21,152 bases of DNA from a virus: positions 1 to 21,152 of IMG/VR virus record IMGVR_UViG_3300031787_000981; one strand, given 5' to 3'. The first letter of the stretch is position 1, and each line of letters begins with the position of its first letter. Under the pieces are notes generated by a model. That model searched no databases and had not been told where the DNA came from. It saw only the letters and a program-made list of their open reading frames with translations. This document shows, piece after piece, positions 5,834 to 11,412 of the stretch. Made by a program: the position numbers and the translations under genes.

Positions 5834-5839
5834 TTCAAT
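5739..5839 (+). repeat. attC-like site 2
   Basis: This 101-base imperfect palindrome runs from GTATAAC (R'') to GTTCAAT (R', 5833-5839), each one base from the attC consensus boxes. The inner stem is an 11-base perfect match, GTTTTTGCCTT (5761-5771) with AAGGCAAAAAC (5802-5812). It continues after an internal loop as GCGT/ACGC and GGTTTT/AAAGCC-type pairs out to 5749/5825. The loop is 30 bases. Its right end overlaps the stop codon region of the 57-aa gene. Confidence 0.6.
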
Positions 5840-6008
5840 CCCCCTCCTCCGCATTTATCCGCTTCATAACCGCCTTGTATTCAGCAGTAGCTTTGAGCCG
5901 TTTGATTTCGGCTTTGATGTGGTTTCTATACATTTCGGGTATGCGTATGCGAACGGCTTTGGGTTCAAGTTTGCGCCCTTGGTTTCTGTCGGAGTGTGGT
6001 CGTGTCAT
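5835..6008 (-). CDS. Small basic protein next to cassette junction (57 aa)
   Basis: The frame starts at ATG 6008, overlapping the stop of the 27-aa peptide as ATGA, and gives 57 residues. It is basic, with KAVRIRIPEMYRNHIKAEIK (18-37) suggesting a strand followed by an amphipathic helix, then a second helix (TAEYKAVMKRINAEEG). A ribbon-helix-helix-like fold is possible, but I do not recognise the family. The cassette insertion ends one base beyond its TGA, so the reading frame is left intact. It probably shares a transcript with the genes from 6666 down. Confidence 0.6.
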   Translation of the reverse strand: MTRPHSDRNQGRKLEPKAVRIRIPEMYRNHIKAEIKRLKATAEYKAVMKRINAEEGD

Positions 6009-6088
6009 TTCTTTGCGTTATTACGTTGTGAAGTTGCCGCCCAAGTGAGCGTAACTGTTGTGAAGATTACAAGTAGGATTGATGCCAT
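6005..6088 (-). CDS. Tiny single-helix membrane peptide (27 aa)
   Basis: ATG 6088 is preceded by AAACAAAC three bases upstream, the leader motif shared by seven other starts. It opens a 27-codon frame: a hydrophobic stretch ASILLVIFTTVTLTWAA (2-18), then a basic tail SQRNNAKK. It would be a one-pass membrane peptide or a signal-like leader. ATGA overlap with the next gene suggests either a real peptide or a leader that couples translation of the 57-aa gene. It could also be a chance frame, but the spacing and leader favour coding. Confidence 0.45.
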   Translation of the reverse strand: MASILLVIFTTVTLTWAATSQRNNAKK

Positions 6089-6098
6089 AGTGTTTGTT

Positions 6099-6482
6099 TT
6101 AGTGTTTAGGTTTGTAAATAATTGAAAACATTTTTAGTCTCTGTCTGTTTTTATCGTATCCGCACACAATACGAGCGTAATTATTTTGTTCTCGTAGTTT
6201 TTGTACAACTTCCTTAGCGTGTTCTTCTGAACTTGTCGAATACCTACAAATTATTGATTTTTCAACAATTAAAAACAAATTCCATCCGTTTTGTAACATT
6301 TTTTCGTGTTTGTCATTCCAATATTCATAGTTAGAACCTTTGTTGGCCTCTAATCTTTTTTTGTAATTTTCTGTATCCCACTTTAACCTTTGTTCGGGTG
6401 TCATATCTTGCCTGTGTCCCATTATTTGTTCAATTATGTTTGGTTCGTTTGTCGTTTCAATTATATCAATAAGGGGTTTCAC
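6099..6482 (-). CDS. Hypothetical phage protein, GTG start (127 aa)
   Basis: I do not recognise this protein. The frame opens with GTG at 6482, inside the end of the upstream gene (17-base overlap), with AAACAAAC seven bases before it. An ATG at residue 21 is the alternative start. The N-terminal half is polar and helical (TPEQRLKWDTENYKKRLEA, 28-46). The C-terminal half is mixed alpha/beta with WNLFLIVEKSIICRYSTS (67-84), a helix EEHAKEVVQKLREQ and a strand-rich end. No catalytic motif is visible. Confidence 0.6.
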   Translation of the reverse strand: MKPLIDIIETTNEPNIIEQIMGHRQDMTPEQRLKWDTENYKKRLEANKGSNYEYWNDKHEKMLQNGWNLFLIVEKSIICRYSTSSEEHAKEVVQKLREQNNYARIVCGYDKNRQRLKMFSIIYKPKH

Positions 6483-6666
6483 TTTTAATGTTTGTTTTAG
6501 TATTTTTAATTTGCTCTAATGCTTCTTTTTTTGTTTGGAAATAATCAGAAACAAGCCCTTGCGATGTTTCAACGAACCATCCTTCTGTGCTTTGAAATAA
6601 CATTATATTAACTCCTTTGCATTGAGTTAGTTTTACTAATCTGAATGTGAATGCTTGCGTTGTCAT
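6466..6666 (-). CDS. Hypothetical phage protein (66 aa)
   Basis: I do not recognise this protein. A beta-rich start (TFRLVKLTQCKGVNIMLFQS) is followed by GWFVETSQGLVSDYFQTKKE (29-48) and a helix. The GWFV....SDYFQTKKEA pattern resembles small beta-beta-beta-alpha proteins where a strand pair packs on one helix. It is the first gene behind the promoter at 6698-6728 and overlaps the next gene by 17 bases, so it heads the small-gene unit that ends at the cassette junction. Confidence 0.6.
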   Translation of the reverse strand: MTTQAFTFRLVKLTQCKGVNIMLFQSTEGWFVETSQGLVSDYFQTKKEALEQIKNTKTNIKSETPY

Positions 6667-6697
6667 AGGTTTGTGTTTTTTGTTTGTTTCTATGGCA

Positions 6698-6728
6698 CAA
6701 ATATCAACATAATATCTTTACCTCCAAA
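6698..6728 (-). promoter_or_regulatory. Bacteroidota-type promoter for small early genes
   Basis: On the minus strand TTTG (6725-6728), a 19-base spacer and GATATTTG (6698-6705) match the consensus with one mismatch. The ATG of the 66-aa gene lies 32 bases past the -7 box. The block 6691-6704 is identical to 1715-1728 of the exonuclease promoter. Confidence 0.65.
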
Positions 6729-6782
6729 TATTTTAACATATTTTAACAAATATAAATATACAATTGCCTGAAAATCAGCAAC

Positions 6783-6812
6783 AAAAAAAACGCAGTCCCT
6801 TACGAAACTGCG
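6783..6812 (-). terminator. Intrinsic terminator of the late unit
   Basis: On the minus strand CGCAGT (6807-6812 read in reverse) pairs with ACTGCG (6791-6796 read in reverse) around a 10-base loop, followed immediately by eight Us (6783-6790). It lies about 50 bases past the stop of the 146-aa gene and would end the long head-tail-lysis transcript. Confidence 0.8.
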
Positions 6813-6844
6813 CCTTACTATGAACAAACACCGCCTATGATAAC
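6783..6844 (-). ncRNA. Candidate small RNA between promoter and terminator
   Basis: A promoter at 6851-6881 would start transcription near 6844, and the terminator at 6783-6812 would stop it about 60 bases later. No ATG occurs in the interval on the minus strand, so the product would be non-coding. The sequence CTATGA occurs twice in the interval (plus-strand reading). It may instead simply be a promoter for leaky transcription into the 66-aa gene. Confidence 0.35.
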
Positions 6845-6850
6845 GATGTG

Positions 6851-6881
6851 CAAATATAATAATTATTTCACAACCGCCAAC
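6851..6881 (-). promoter_or_regulatory. Bacteroidota-type promoter upstream of terminator
   Basis: On the minus strand GTTG (6878-6881), a 19-base spacer and TATATTTG (6851-6858) match the consensus with one mismatch in the -33 box. It overlaps the 3' end of the 146-aa gene and fires straight into the terminator at 6783-6812. Confidence 0.5.
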
Positions 6882-7303
6882 ACTCCTAAAATAATTACTC
6901 CCAACACCGCCATGCGCTTGTGTCTGCGTTGTTTTCTTATCTCTTTGCGTTGCGCTACTATCAGCGTTGAGTCAGCTACAATAACGCTATCCTTTACCGC
7001 AATCTCAACTTCTTTGATTTGGACCAACGTGTCGCACTCTTGGACCACCAACTGAATGAATGTATCACACTCTGCTGGTGCAATGGTGCGAATGTACTTA
7101 ACCCTTGTAACATACACGGTATCACGTATTCTGCTTTTAGCTTCGGCCATTCTTGCACGTTCCCTCAATACTTCGGTTTGGTTCAATAAACTATCAATAT
7201 TGTGATTAACATTAAACGGCTCTACGTGCGTTCTGTGGCACGTTCGGTAAGTCATGGCCACCAACACAAGCAATAACGCGGCAAGTTGTAAATATACCCT
7301 CAT
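6863..7303 (-). CDS. Membrane-anchored coiled-coil protein, spanin-like
   Basis: This 146-aa protein has a hydrophobic N-terminal anchor (LQLAALLLVLVAMTY, 5-19), a charged helical middle likely to form a coiled coil (36-60 and 95-125), and a second hydrophobic segment at the C-terminus (MAVLGVIILGVLAVV, 131-145). It is the last gene of the late unit, next to holin-like and DUF5675 genes, so a lysis role such as linking inner and outer membranes is plausible. C22 lacks a lipobox, and I find no obvious nested outer-membrane partner. Ordinary i-spanins have only the N-terminal helix, so the second one is unusual. It joins its upstream gene by ATGA. Confidence 0.5.
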   Translation of the reverse strand: MRVYLQLAALLLVLVAMTYRTCHRTHVEPFNVNHNIDSLLNQTEVLRERARMAEAKSRIRDTVYVTRVKYIRTIAPAECDTFIQLVVQECDTLVQIKEVEIAVKDSVIVADSTLIVAQRKEIRKQRRHKRMAVLGVIILGVLAVVK

Positions 7304-7722
7304 ACTACTATAATGTTTTCAACTTTGACTTTGAATGGGATGCGCTTGCCGGTATAATCTTCTTCTGCATACGGTTTCAAAGTATAACCGATTGGCAATG
7401 TTCTACGGCTTGGGAAGCTAAACCCTTGTGTCATATCATTGACAATGCAATAGTATTCGTAACGGCTCATTTTGAGCGTTACGTGACAAAGTTCGCCCAC
7501 TTGCACTTCACAAATGTACTTGCTTATTTGCTTGCCGTTAAGGTATGTGTATAGAAACAATCGGCAGGTGCTTGTGTCTTCGCTTCGGTTGATGCCTATT
7601 CTAACCGAATTGATTTTATGATGCCCACGGCTAAACCCCGCAATCTTCTGTATGCCCTCGCTTGGAAGCATATCGGGGACGGTAAACTTAAAGGTCATTA
7701 TTCGGGGGTTGCACACTAACAT
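7300..7722 (-). CDS. Beta-rich phage protein of the late region
   Basis: This 140-aa protein is mostly predicted strand. Segments such as KIAGFSRGHHKINSVRIGIN (26-45), CRLFLYTYLNGKQI (53-66) and YTLKPYAEEDYTG (113-125) resemble a beta-sandwich family I associate with Bacteroidota phages, encoded near tail and lysis genes, with no known activity. It may decorate the virion or bind glycans, but nothing catalytic is visible. The start at 7722 is supported by GGAGG eight bases upstream, one of only three clear Shine-Dalgarno sites here. A second ATG at codon 9 is less likely. It overlaps the holin-like gene by 7 bases. Confidence 0.6.
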   Translation of the reverse strand: MLVCNPRIMTFKFTVPDMLPSEGIQKIAGFSRGHHKINSVRIGINRSEDTSTCRLFLYTYLNGKQISKYICEVQVGELCHVTLKMSRYEYYCIVNDMTQGFSFPSRRTLPIGYTLKPYAEEDYTGKRIPFKVKVENIIVV

Positions 7723-7973
7723 CCTGCGCCCTCCTCTCTTCGGTCTATTCTCGGTTCGGGTGTGTTATTGCGTAAGTTCACAATCTGCTCAACCGTAACT
7801 ATCCCCATACACACCGCAGCGAATATAAGCCACGCATACAACGCTTCTATTTGAGCGGCTGCGGGTATTAATCGAGCGGTAATGTATATCGATGTTGCAA
7901 CGGCTACGAATGCCGATAGTTTACGAGCAGAGTAGTTGCCCTTGATGTTTTTGAATGAGTCGAGTATTTTCAT
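7716..7973 (-). CDS. Two-helix membrane protein, holin candidate
   Basis: This 85-aa protein has two hydrophobic segments, about 19-37 (LSAFVAVATSIYITARLIP) and 43-64 (EALYAWLIFAAVCMGIVTVEQI). A basic N-terminus (KNIKGNYSARK) precedes them and a charged C-terminal tail (PRIDRREE) follows. Size and topology fit a class II holin, which would open the inner membrane at the end of infection. AAACAAAC lies one base before the ATG, and the ATG overlaps the DUF3310 gene as ATGA. Three other small membrane proteins lie upstream, so which of them is the holin cannot be decided from sequence. Confidence 0.6.
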   Translation of the reverse strand: MKILDSFKNIKGNYSARKLSAFVAVATSIYITARLIPAAAQIEALYAWLIFAAVCMGIVTVEQIVNLRNNTPEPRIDRREEGAGC

Positions 7974-8173
7974 TGTTTGTTTATTTCATGTTGTAAATAC
8001 CACAATGCCTTTTGCAAATCTTGTTTTCGGTTGCCTTTCTTGTCGGCTCTCAACACATATTTCAGCACATTGCCAAGTTCAAAGTTAAGGTCGTAGTGAT
8101 TAATAATCTTAATCACCTCCATTGGGTTATCCTCGCCTCCGTAGTGCTTTGGATGGTTGACTGCTTCGGTCAT
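7970..8173 (-). CDS. DUF3310 protein
   Basis: This 67-aa protein matches the DUF3310 phage family: NHPKHYGG (6-13), then MEVIKIINHYDLNFELGNVL (18-37) and KYVLRADKKGNRKQDLQKAL (38-57). The family is widespread in phages. Its biochemical role is unsettled, and it is sometimes labelled a nucleotide kinase without proof. Here it lies among lysis genes rather than with nucleotide metabolism. The start has a strong GGAGG four bases upstream, and both ends are joined to neighbours by ATGA overlaps. Confidence 0.9.
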   Translation of the reverse strand: MTEAVNHPKHYGGEDNPMEVIKIINHYDLNFELGNVLKYVLRADKKGNRKQDLQKALWYLQHEINKQ

Positions 8174-8346
8174 ATCACCTCCTGTAATTTCAACCGTTCA
8201 AACTCCTTAATAGTCATTGTGAACTTATTACCGCTTTCGGCTGCAAACTCCATATGTGGCATCAACTTGCCACCAATGGGTATGTTAATTAAGCGCAAGT
8301 AGGTTATTACTTTGCCAGAGTAATTGTATCGTTTGCCTTTTATCAT
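8170..8346 (-). CDS. Hypothetical small phage protein (58 aa)
   Basis: ATG 8346 overlaps the stop of the DUF5675 gene as ATGA, and the stop overlaps the DUF3310 start the same way, so this 58-codon frame fills an otherwise empty gap exactly. The protein starts with a basic beta-like segment (IKGKRYNYSGKVITYLRLIN, 2-21), continues through IPIGGKLMPHM and ends in an amphipathic helix (TMTIKEFERLKLQEVI). I do not recognise a family. A small SH3-like barrel is possible from the strand pattern. The strong Shine-Dalgarno of the next gene lies in its last codons. Confidence 0.7.
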   Translation of the reverse strand: MIKGKRYNYSGKVITYLRLINIPIGGKLMPHMEFAAESGNKFTMTIKEFERLKLQEVI

Positions 8347-8774
8347 AGTATTGTCAATCTAAAAGAGTTAGTACCAATAACCGCAAGCATTTGTTTTAGC
8401 GTTGCATTTGAGCGTGTTAGTTCTACGATGCCATCACCGTTGAGGTCAGCATAGCCACGACCAACACCGATGCAACCTAATAGGTCTGCTTTGCGTGTGT
8501 TAGGGTTCTTACTGCCGACATAGTTGGCTTGATGTATTAATATCCAACTGCGAGCGGGAACGTTTTGAATATGATAGTGCCTTGGATATTTTGCGCTTTC
8601 TCTGTAAACAACGTTATAAGTGCCAATAGGTATGCAGGATATTTGCGGTTGGTTGTTTAACCACGGCAGTTCAATCGTGTCGCAATCGAATATTACTGCG
8701 TTGTTTTGCTTTACAATCAGTTTGCCAAGCGTTTGTGTGCGCTGCGGGATGCGGGTGAGTGTTGCTTCAATCAT
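8343..8774 (-). CDS. DUF5675 protein, putative cell-wall-related
   Basis: This 143-aa protein matches DUF5675. Core segments are CIPIGTYNVVYRESAKYPRH (47-66), NVPARSWILIHQAN (71-84) and KADLLGCIGVG (95-105). H81 and C101 are arranged somewhat like the His and Cys of L,D-transpeptidase folds, and the gene lies beside holin candidates, so a peptidoglycan role as lysin or modifier is a reasonable inference, though unproven. An insertion after the Cys reads ADLNGDGIVEL (109-119), a calcium-loop-like DxNxDG. I see no other endolysin in the window. It overlaps the 79-aa gene by 8 bases. Confidence 0.78.
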   Translation of the reverse strand: MIEATLTRIPQRTQTLGKLIVKQNNAVIFDCDTIELPWLNNQPQISCIPIGTYNVVYRESAKYPRHYHIQNVPARSWILIHQANYVGSKNPNTRKADLLGCIGVGRGYADLNGDGIVELTRSNATLKQMLAVIGTNSFRLTIL

Positions 8775-9006
8775 AGGTTTCTTTGTAGTATTGTTCGGCT
8801 GTTAACACTCTTCCTAAAAATGTAGGTATGTTTCCATGTTTCCACGCATCTTTTATCTGCTGCTCAAACATTGCATTGGCTTGGTCGATAATTTTTGGAA
8901 TACATTTTATTGAATGAATTTCATTAGAATAAATTATTTCAATTTTGCCTAATTGGATTTGCTCCACCAACCATTCAACTGCGGTTTGTTTTTTAGGTGC
9001 GCTCAT
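8767..9006 (-). CDS. Conserved small Bacteroidota phage protein (79 aa)
   Basis: This 79-aa protein has the pattern KQTAVEWLVEQI (6-17), a central helix with QANAMFEQQIKDAWKHG (42-58) and a C-terminal EQYYKETYD. I associate this pattern with Bacteroidota phages and prophages. Its function is not known to me. It is soluble, helical and mildly acidic at the end. It is coupled by ATGA to the two-helix membrane protein upstream and overlaps the DUF5675 gene by 8 bases. Confidence 0.7.
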   Translation of the reverse strand: MSAPKKQTAVEWLVEQIQLGKIEIIYSNEIHSIKCIPKIIDQANAMFEQQIKDAWKHGNIPTFLGRVLTAEQYYKETYD

Positions 9007-9224
9007 TCCTTAATAATTGTATTATACCAAGTGATTAATGTAATCGGCAACGTAGCAAGCACAGCACTCAATGAAAAGCAAACGAACGCTTGAAGCACTC
9101 GGCTTTCCATTGTAATAATTTCTAATGCAATGTTTTTAAAGTCGGATAATACCGCAGTATTAATCACAACTGAAATGACCGCAAATATGGTCGTTTGGAA
9201 TAGTTTCTTTTGATTTCGGCTCAT
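9003..9224 (-). CDS. Two-helix membrane protein, holin candidate
   Basis: The chosen start at 9224 gives 73 aa. A longer frame reaches 9287 but would cover the promoter at 9248-9278, and the ATG at 9224 lies 24 bases past its -7 box, as in the other promoter-gene pairs. The protein has a basic N-terminus (MSRNQKKLF), a first hydrophobic segment (TTIFAVISVVINTAVL, 11-26) and a second (LQAFVCFSLSAVLATLPITLITW, 44-66). It is therefore a candidate holin or antiholin heading the lysis unit. ATGA overlap couples it to the next gene. Confidence 0.65.
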   Translation of the reverse strand: MSRNQKKLFQTTIFAVISVVINTAVLSDFKNIALEIITMESRVLQAFVCFSLSAVLATLPITLITWYNTIIKE

Positions 9225-9247
9225 AGGTATAGGTTTTAGTTCAGCCG

Positions 9248-9278
9248 CAAATATAGTAATAAATTTCAATCTCGCAAA
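9248..9278 (-). promoter_or_regulatory. Bacteroidota-type promoter for the lysis unit
   Basis: On the minus strand TTTG (9275-9278), a 19-base spacer and TATATTTG (9248-9255) match the consensus exactly. It overlaps the end of the 49-aa membrane protein gene and would give the lysis genes their own start within the late transcript. Confidence 0.75.
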
Positions 9279-9415
9279 CCTAACCAAACTAACACCGCCC
9301 CTAACACGGTTTTAACCGCCCTGCGATACTCTGCTCGCATAAGGATGACAAACACAACGGCTACGATTGCAACCGCAATGAATGGCTTAACGACCGTTAG
9401 CGTTTCGTTGGTCAT
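9266..9415 (-). CDS. Small membrane protein (49 aa)
   Basis: ATG 9415 opens a 49-codon frame that overlaps the end of the upstream 92-aa gene by 29 bases. The protein has a hydrophobic segment VVKPFIAVAIVAVVFVILM (8-26), a basic turn RAEYRRAVK and a second shorter hydrophobic run VLGAVLVWLGL (37-47). It could be a holin partner or accessory membrane peptide. The frame is open, ends just before the lysis promoter and fills a gap that otherwise has no gene. There is no leader motif before the ATG, so translation may depend on coupling. Confidence 0.55.
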   Translation of the reverse strand: MTNETLTVVKPFIAVAIVAVVFVILMRAEYRRAVKTVLGAVLVWLGLRD

Positions 9416-9665
9416 TTTTTAACCGTTCTAACTCTATTTTGTTTTTCTTGTAAGCAAGCCAACCGTTTACAATACCGAGTATAACCACGATTAACGAACC
9501 GATTTTGATTGCCCATTTGGTAAATTCGTCCATATCAACTCCCGATGTATAAAGTTCAACAAATAAAGTAGTAGTGCCTATCATCACTTGCAGTATTGCC
9601 CCCAAAATCGTTCCGCCAAATAGGTCAGTAATCGTGCTTTGCGCTTGCGCTATGTCTTGGTTCAT
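9387..9665 (-). CDS. Two-helix membrane protein, holin candidate
   Basis: This 92-aa protein has two hydrophobic segments, 17-39 (GGTILGAILQVMIGTTTLFVELY) and 51-71 (WAIKIGSLIVVILGIVNGWLA), followed by a highly charged tail (YKKNKIELERLKNDQRNAN). The topology with charged C-terminus is typical of class II holins. It directly follows the tail fibre unit through a 52-aa gene with an ATGA overlap. It could alternatively be a membrane-attached virion or superinfection protein. Confidence 0.6.
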   Translation of the reverse strand: MNQDIAQAQSTITDLFGGTILGAILQVMIGTTTLFVELYTSGVDMDEFTKWAIKIGSLIVVILGIVNGWLAYKKNKIELERLKNDQRNANGR

Positions 9666-9820
9666 AAGGTTTCAACTGCTATTTTGAGTTCATCCATTGT
9701 TTTGTATTCGGTGTCGGTAAGGTAAACGAATGTGATGCAGCCATCAAGTTCAATGTGGCATCCAAATTCATCAATCTGCTCAAAATATGTGCTTGTTACT
9801 TGCTTGTTGTATATTGTCAT
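9662..9820 (-). CDS. Small acidic protein after the tail fibre (52 aa)
   Basis: ATG 9820 lies two bases past the tail fibre stop, and the stop overlaps the next ATG as ATGA, so this 52-codon frame fills the gap exactly. The protein is acidic: a Tyr/Phe-containing start (TIYNKQVTSTYFEQIDEFGC), a strand-like GCITFVYLTD (27-36) and a short helix TMDELKIAVETL. I do not recognise it. Its position suggests a fibre assembly chaperone or a small accessory virion protein, which is inference only. Confidence 0.65.
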   Translation of the reverse strand: MTIYNKQVTSTYFEQIDEFGCHIELDGCITFVYLTDTEYKTMDELKIAVETL

Positions 9821-9822
9821 TG

Positions 9823-11412
9823 TTACGTTATAGATAAAACATTACATACTGAACTATCACCTGCTGCACCATTTTGAATAGCGCATATTAAGTAACTGTC
9901 AACTGTCCAATCAAGTGCAAGTGTCGATATCGCAGCCGTTGATACTCCGAAATCAGTAGCTGCAAATGTTGTGGCTGTGAACATACGTGTTCCATTTCCT
10001 GTTCCGTTTCCCACCTCAACAGGTATCCATCTTGACATTTGCGAAAAAACACTACTTGATGCACCTGCTGCGGTAGTGGCTAACAATATTGCACCTGTAA
10101 GTGATGCCGTTGTGTTCCAATATAAGCGCAGTTGTATTGTGCCTGCATTGCCTGTTTTTGCCGCCCTTGCTAATAATATAACAACCGACCCCGCTTTAAG
10201 TGTGTTTGCCTTTACAAGCAAACTTTTTGAAAGCGTGTTTGCCGTTGTTCCTGTAACTGCCGTTCCATTGGTGTTGTCGCTTACTTTAAGTGCTTTGGCT
10301 TCCCACAATGAAGTTGATGAATTGTAAATTAATGTGTTGTTGTCCGCAGGTGTTTGCGCTGATACATCGTGCAACTCTTCCAACTCATAGCCGTTTTGTA
10401 TATTAACATACATTCGACCTGCTGAACCTGCGCTTGCAGTTGTAACCGTACCAACATACACTAAATGATTAGGTGCGTATGGTTTCGTTCTTGTGATTGC
10501 CCCGTTGGTAGCACCTAAATAAACGCTATCCCCATCAACAAATGGCGAACCTAATATGCTTAAGCCATCAATCAAACCTTGCATAATAATAATGCCCTTT
10601 TGATTAGCCGCAATGCTTGCCGAGAATACTACACCAACCGTTCGGGCCGATGTTGCATCGGTTTGGTTATTTGCCAACTTCACGGTCATTCTGTCCCCTG
10701 TACCGCCAAACGCATACACCACTTGCCCCTTTGTAATGGTCACGCTATCATCATTTGTAATGTAGGCAAACAAGCTATTCGGACTTGTACCGATACATTG
10801 AAATCCGTTAAGTGTCGAGTTAAACACGCAAAGCATTTCAGCACCCGCCCAAATGTCACCGCCTATGATTGCGCCATCGTTATTGCGGTATAGTGTTTTT
10901 GCGCCAAGTGTATTAATATCCAGCGTTGCCCCTGTTGTGTTGCCGTTGGTAAATCGTATTAAGTAAGTGTCCCCATCAACATAACCTGTAACACCTGTTA
11001 TTGTGGTTGTGTACGTATCCGTACCCGCTGCGGTTGCCTTTGTGATGCCGCCTAAACCTGTCAAATCACTCAACATTGCAAAGGTTTGAGTGCCTGATTT
11101 GTCTGGTATTTCAAAAGTTGTTGAAGTTGTAAGATTTGGCGATGTTATAGATGCCTCTGCTGCCAACGTATTGACTATTTTTATTTGATTTGGCTTAATT
11201 TCTACGCTTTCACCTAAGCCATTGACAATACCCAAACCTGTTGTCGATACATTCCCCGCATCTAATACTTGTTGCAAGTCGGGGGTGGTGACTAAATTCG
11301 CCACATCCTGCACCGTTGTTTTTTTAGTGTCACCACCTTGCACTATCGGCAATGGCTCGGTGCCTGCTAATGCGCTTGCACTCGGTAACGCGCTTATTTT
11401 AGTATCAGCCAT
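9823..11412 (-). CDS. Tail fibre / receptor-binding protein
   Basis: This 529-aa protein begins with MADTKISALPSASALAGTEP followed by LPIVQGGDTKKTTVQDV, a start motif shared by many phage tail fibres and collar proteins. Long Thr/Gly/Ala/Asn-rich stretches follow, as expected for repetitive beta-structured trimers, with a central beta domain (about 215-340) and a C-terminal domain (about 380-529) likely to contact the host surface. It is the last tail gene, after hub, spike and gp25-like genes. It overlaps the LysM-like gene by one base (TAATG). The fibre call is firm. The receptor is unknown. Confidence 0.82.
   Translation of the reverse strand: MADTKISALPSASALAGTEPLPIVQGGDTKKTTVQDVANLVTTPDLQQVLDAGNVSTTGLGIVNGLGESVEIKPNQIKIVNTLAAEASITSPNLTTSTTFEIPDKSGTQTFAMLSDLTGLGGITKATAAGTDTYTTTITGVTGYVDGDTYLIRFTNGNTTGATLDINTLGAKTLYRNNDGAIIGGDIWAGAEMLCVFNSTLNGFQCIGTSPNSLFAYITNDDSVTITKGQVVYAFGGTGDRMTVKLANNQTDATSARTVGVVFSASIAANQKGIIIMQGLIDGLSILGSPFVDGDSVYLGATNGAITRTKPYAPNHLVYVGTVTTASAGSAGRMYVNIQNGYELEELHDVSAQTPADNNTLIYNSSTSLWEAKALKVSDNTNGTAVTGTTANTLSKSLLVKANTLKAGSVVILLARAAKTGNAGTIQLRLYWNTTASLTGAILLATTAAGASSSVFSQMSRWIPVEVGNGTGNGTRMFTATTFAATDFGVSTAAISTLALDWTVDSYLICAIQNGAAGDSSVCNVLSIT

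Noticed and set aside
6747-6754. TATATTTG box on the minus strand as a further promoter
   Set aside because: No TTTG-like box is found 18-22 bases upstream; the area is simply AT-rich.
9225-9287. N-terminal extension of the 73-aa membrane protein to 94 aa
   Set aside because: It would put the promoter at 9248-9278 inside the gene; the downstream ATG fits the usual promoter-to-start distance.
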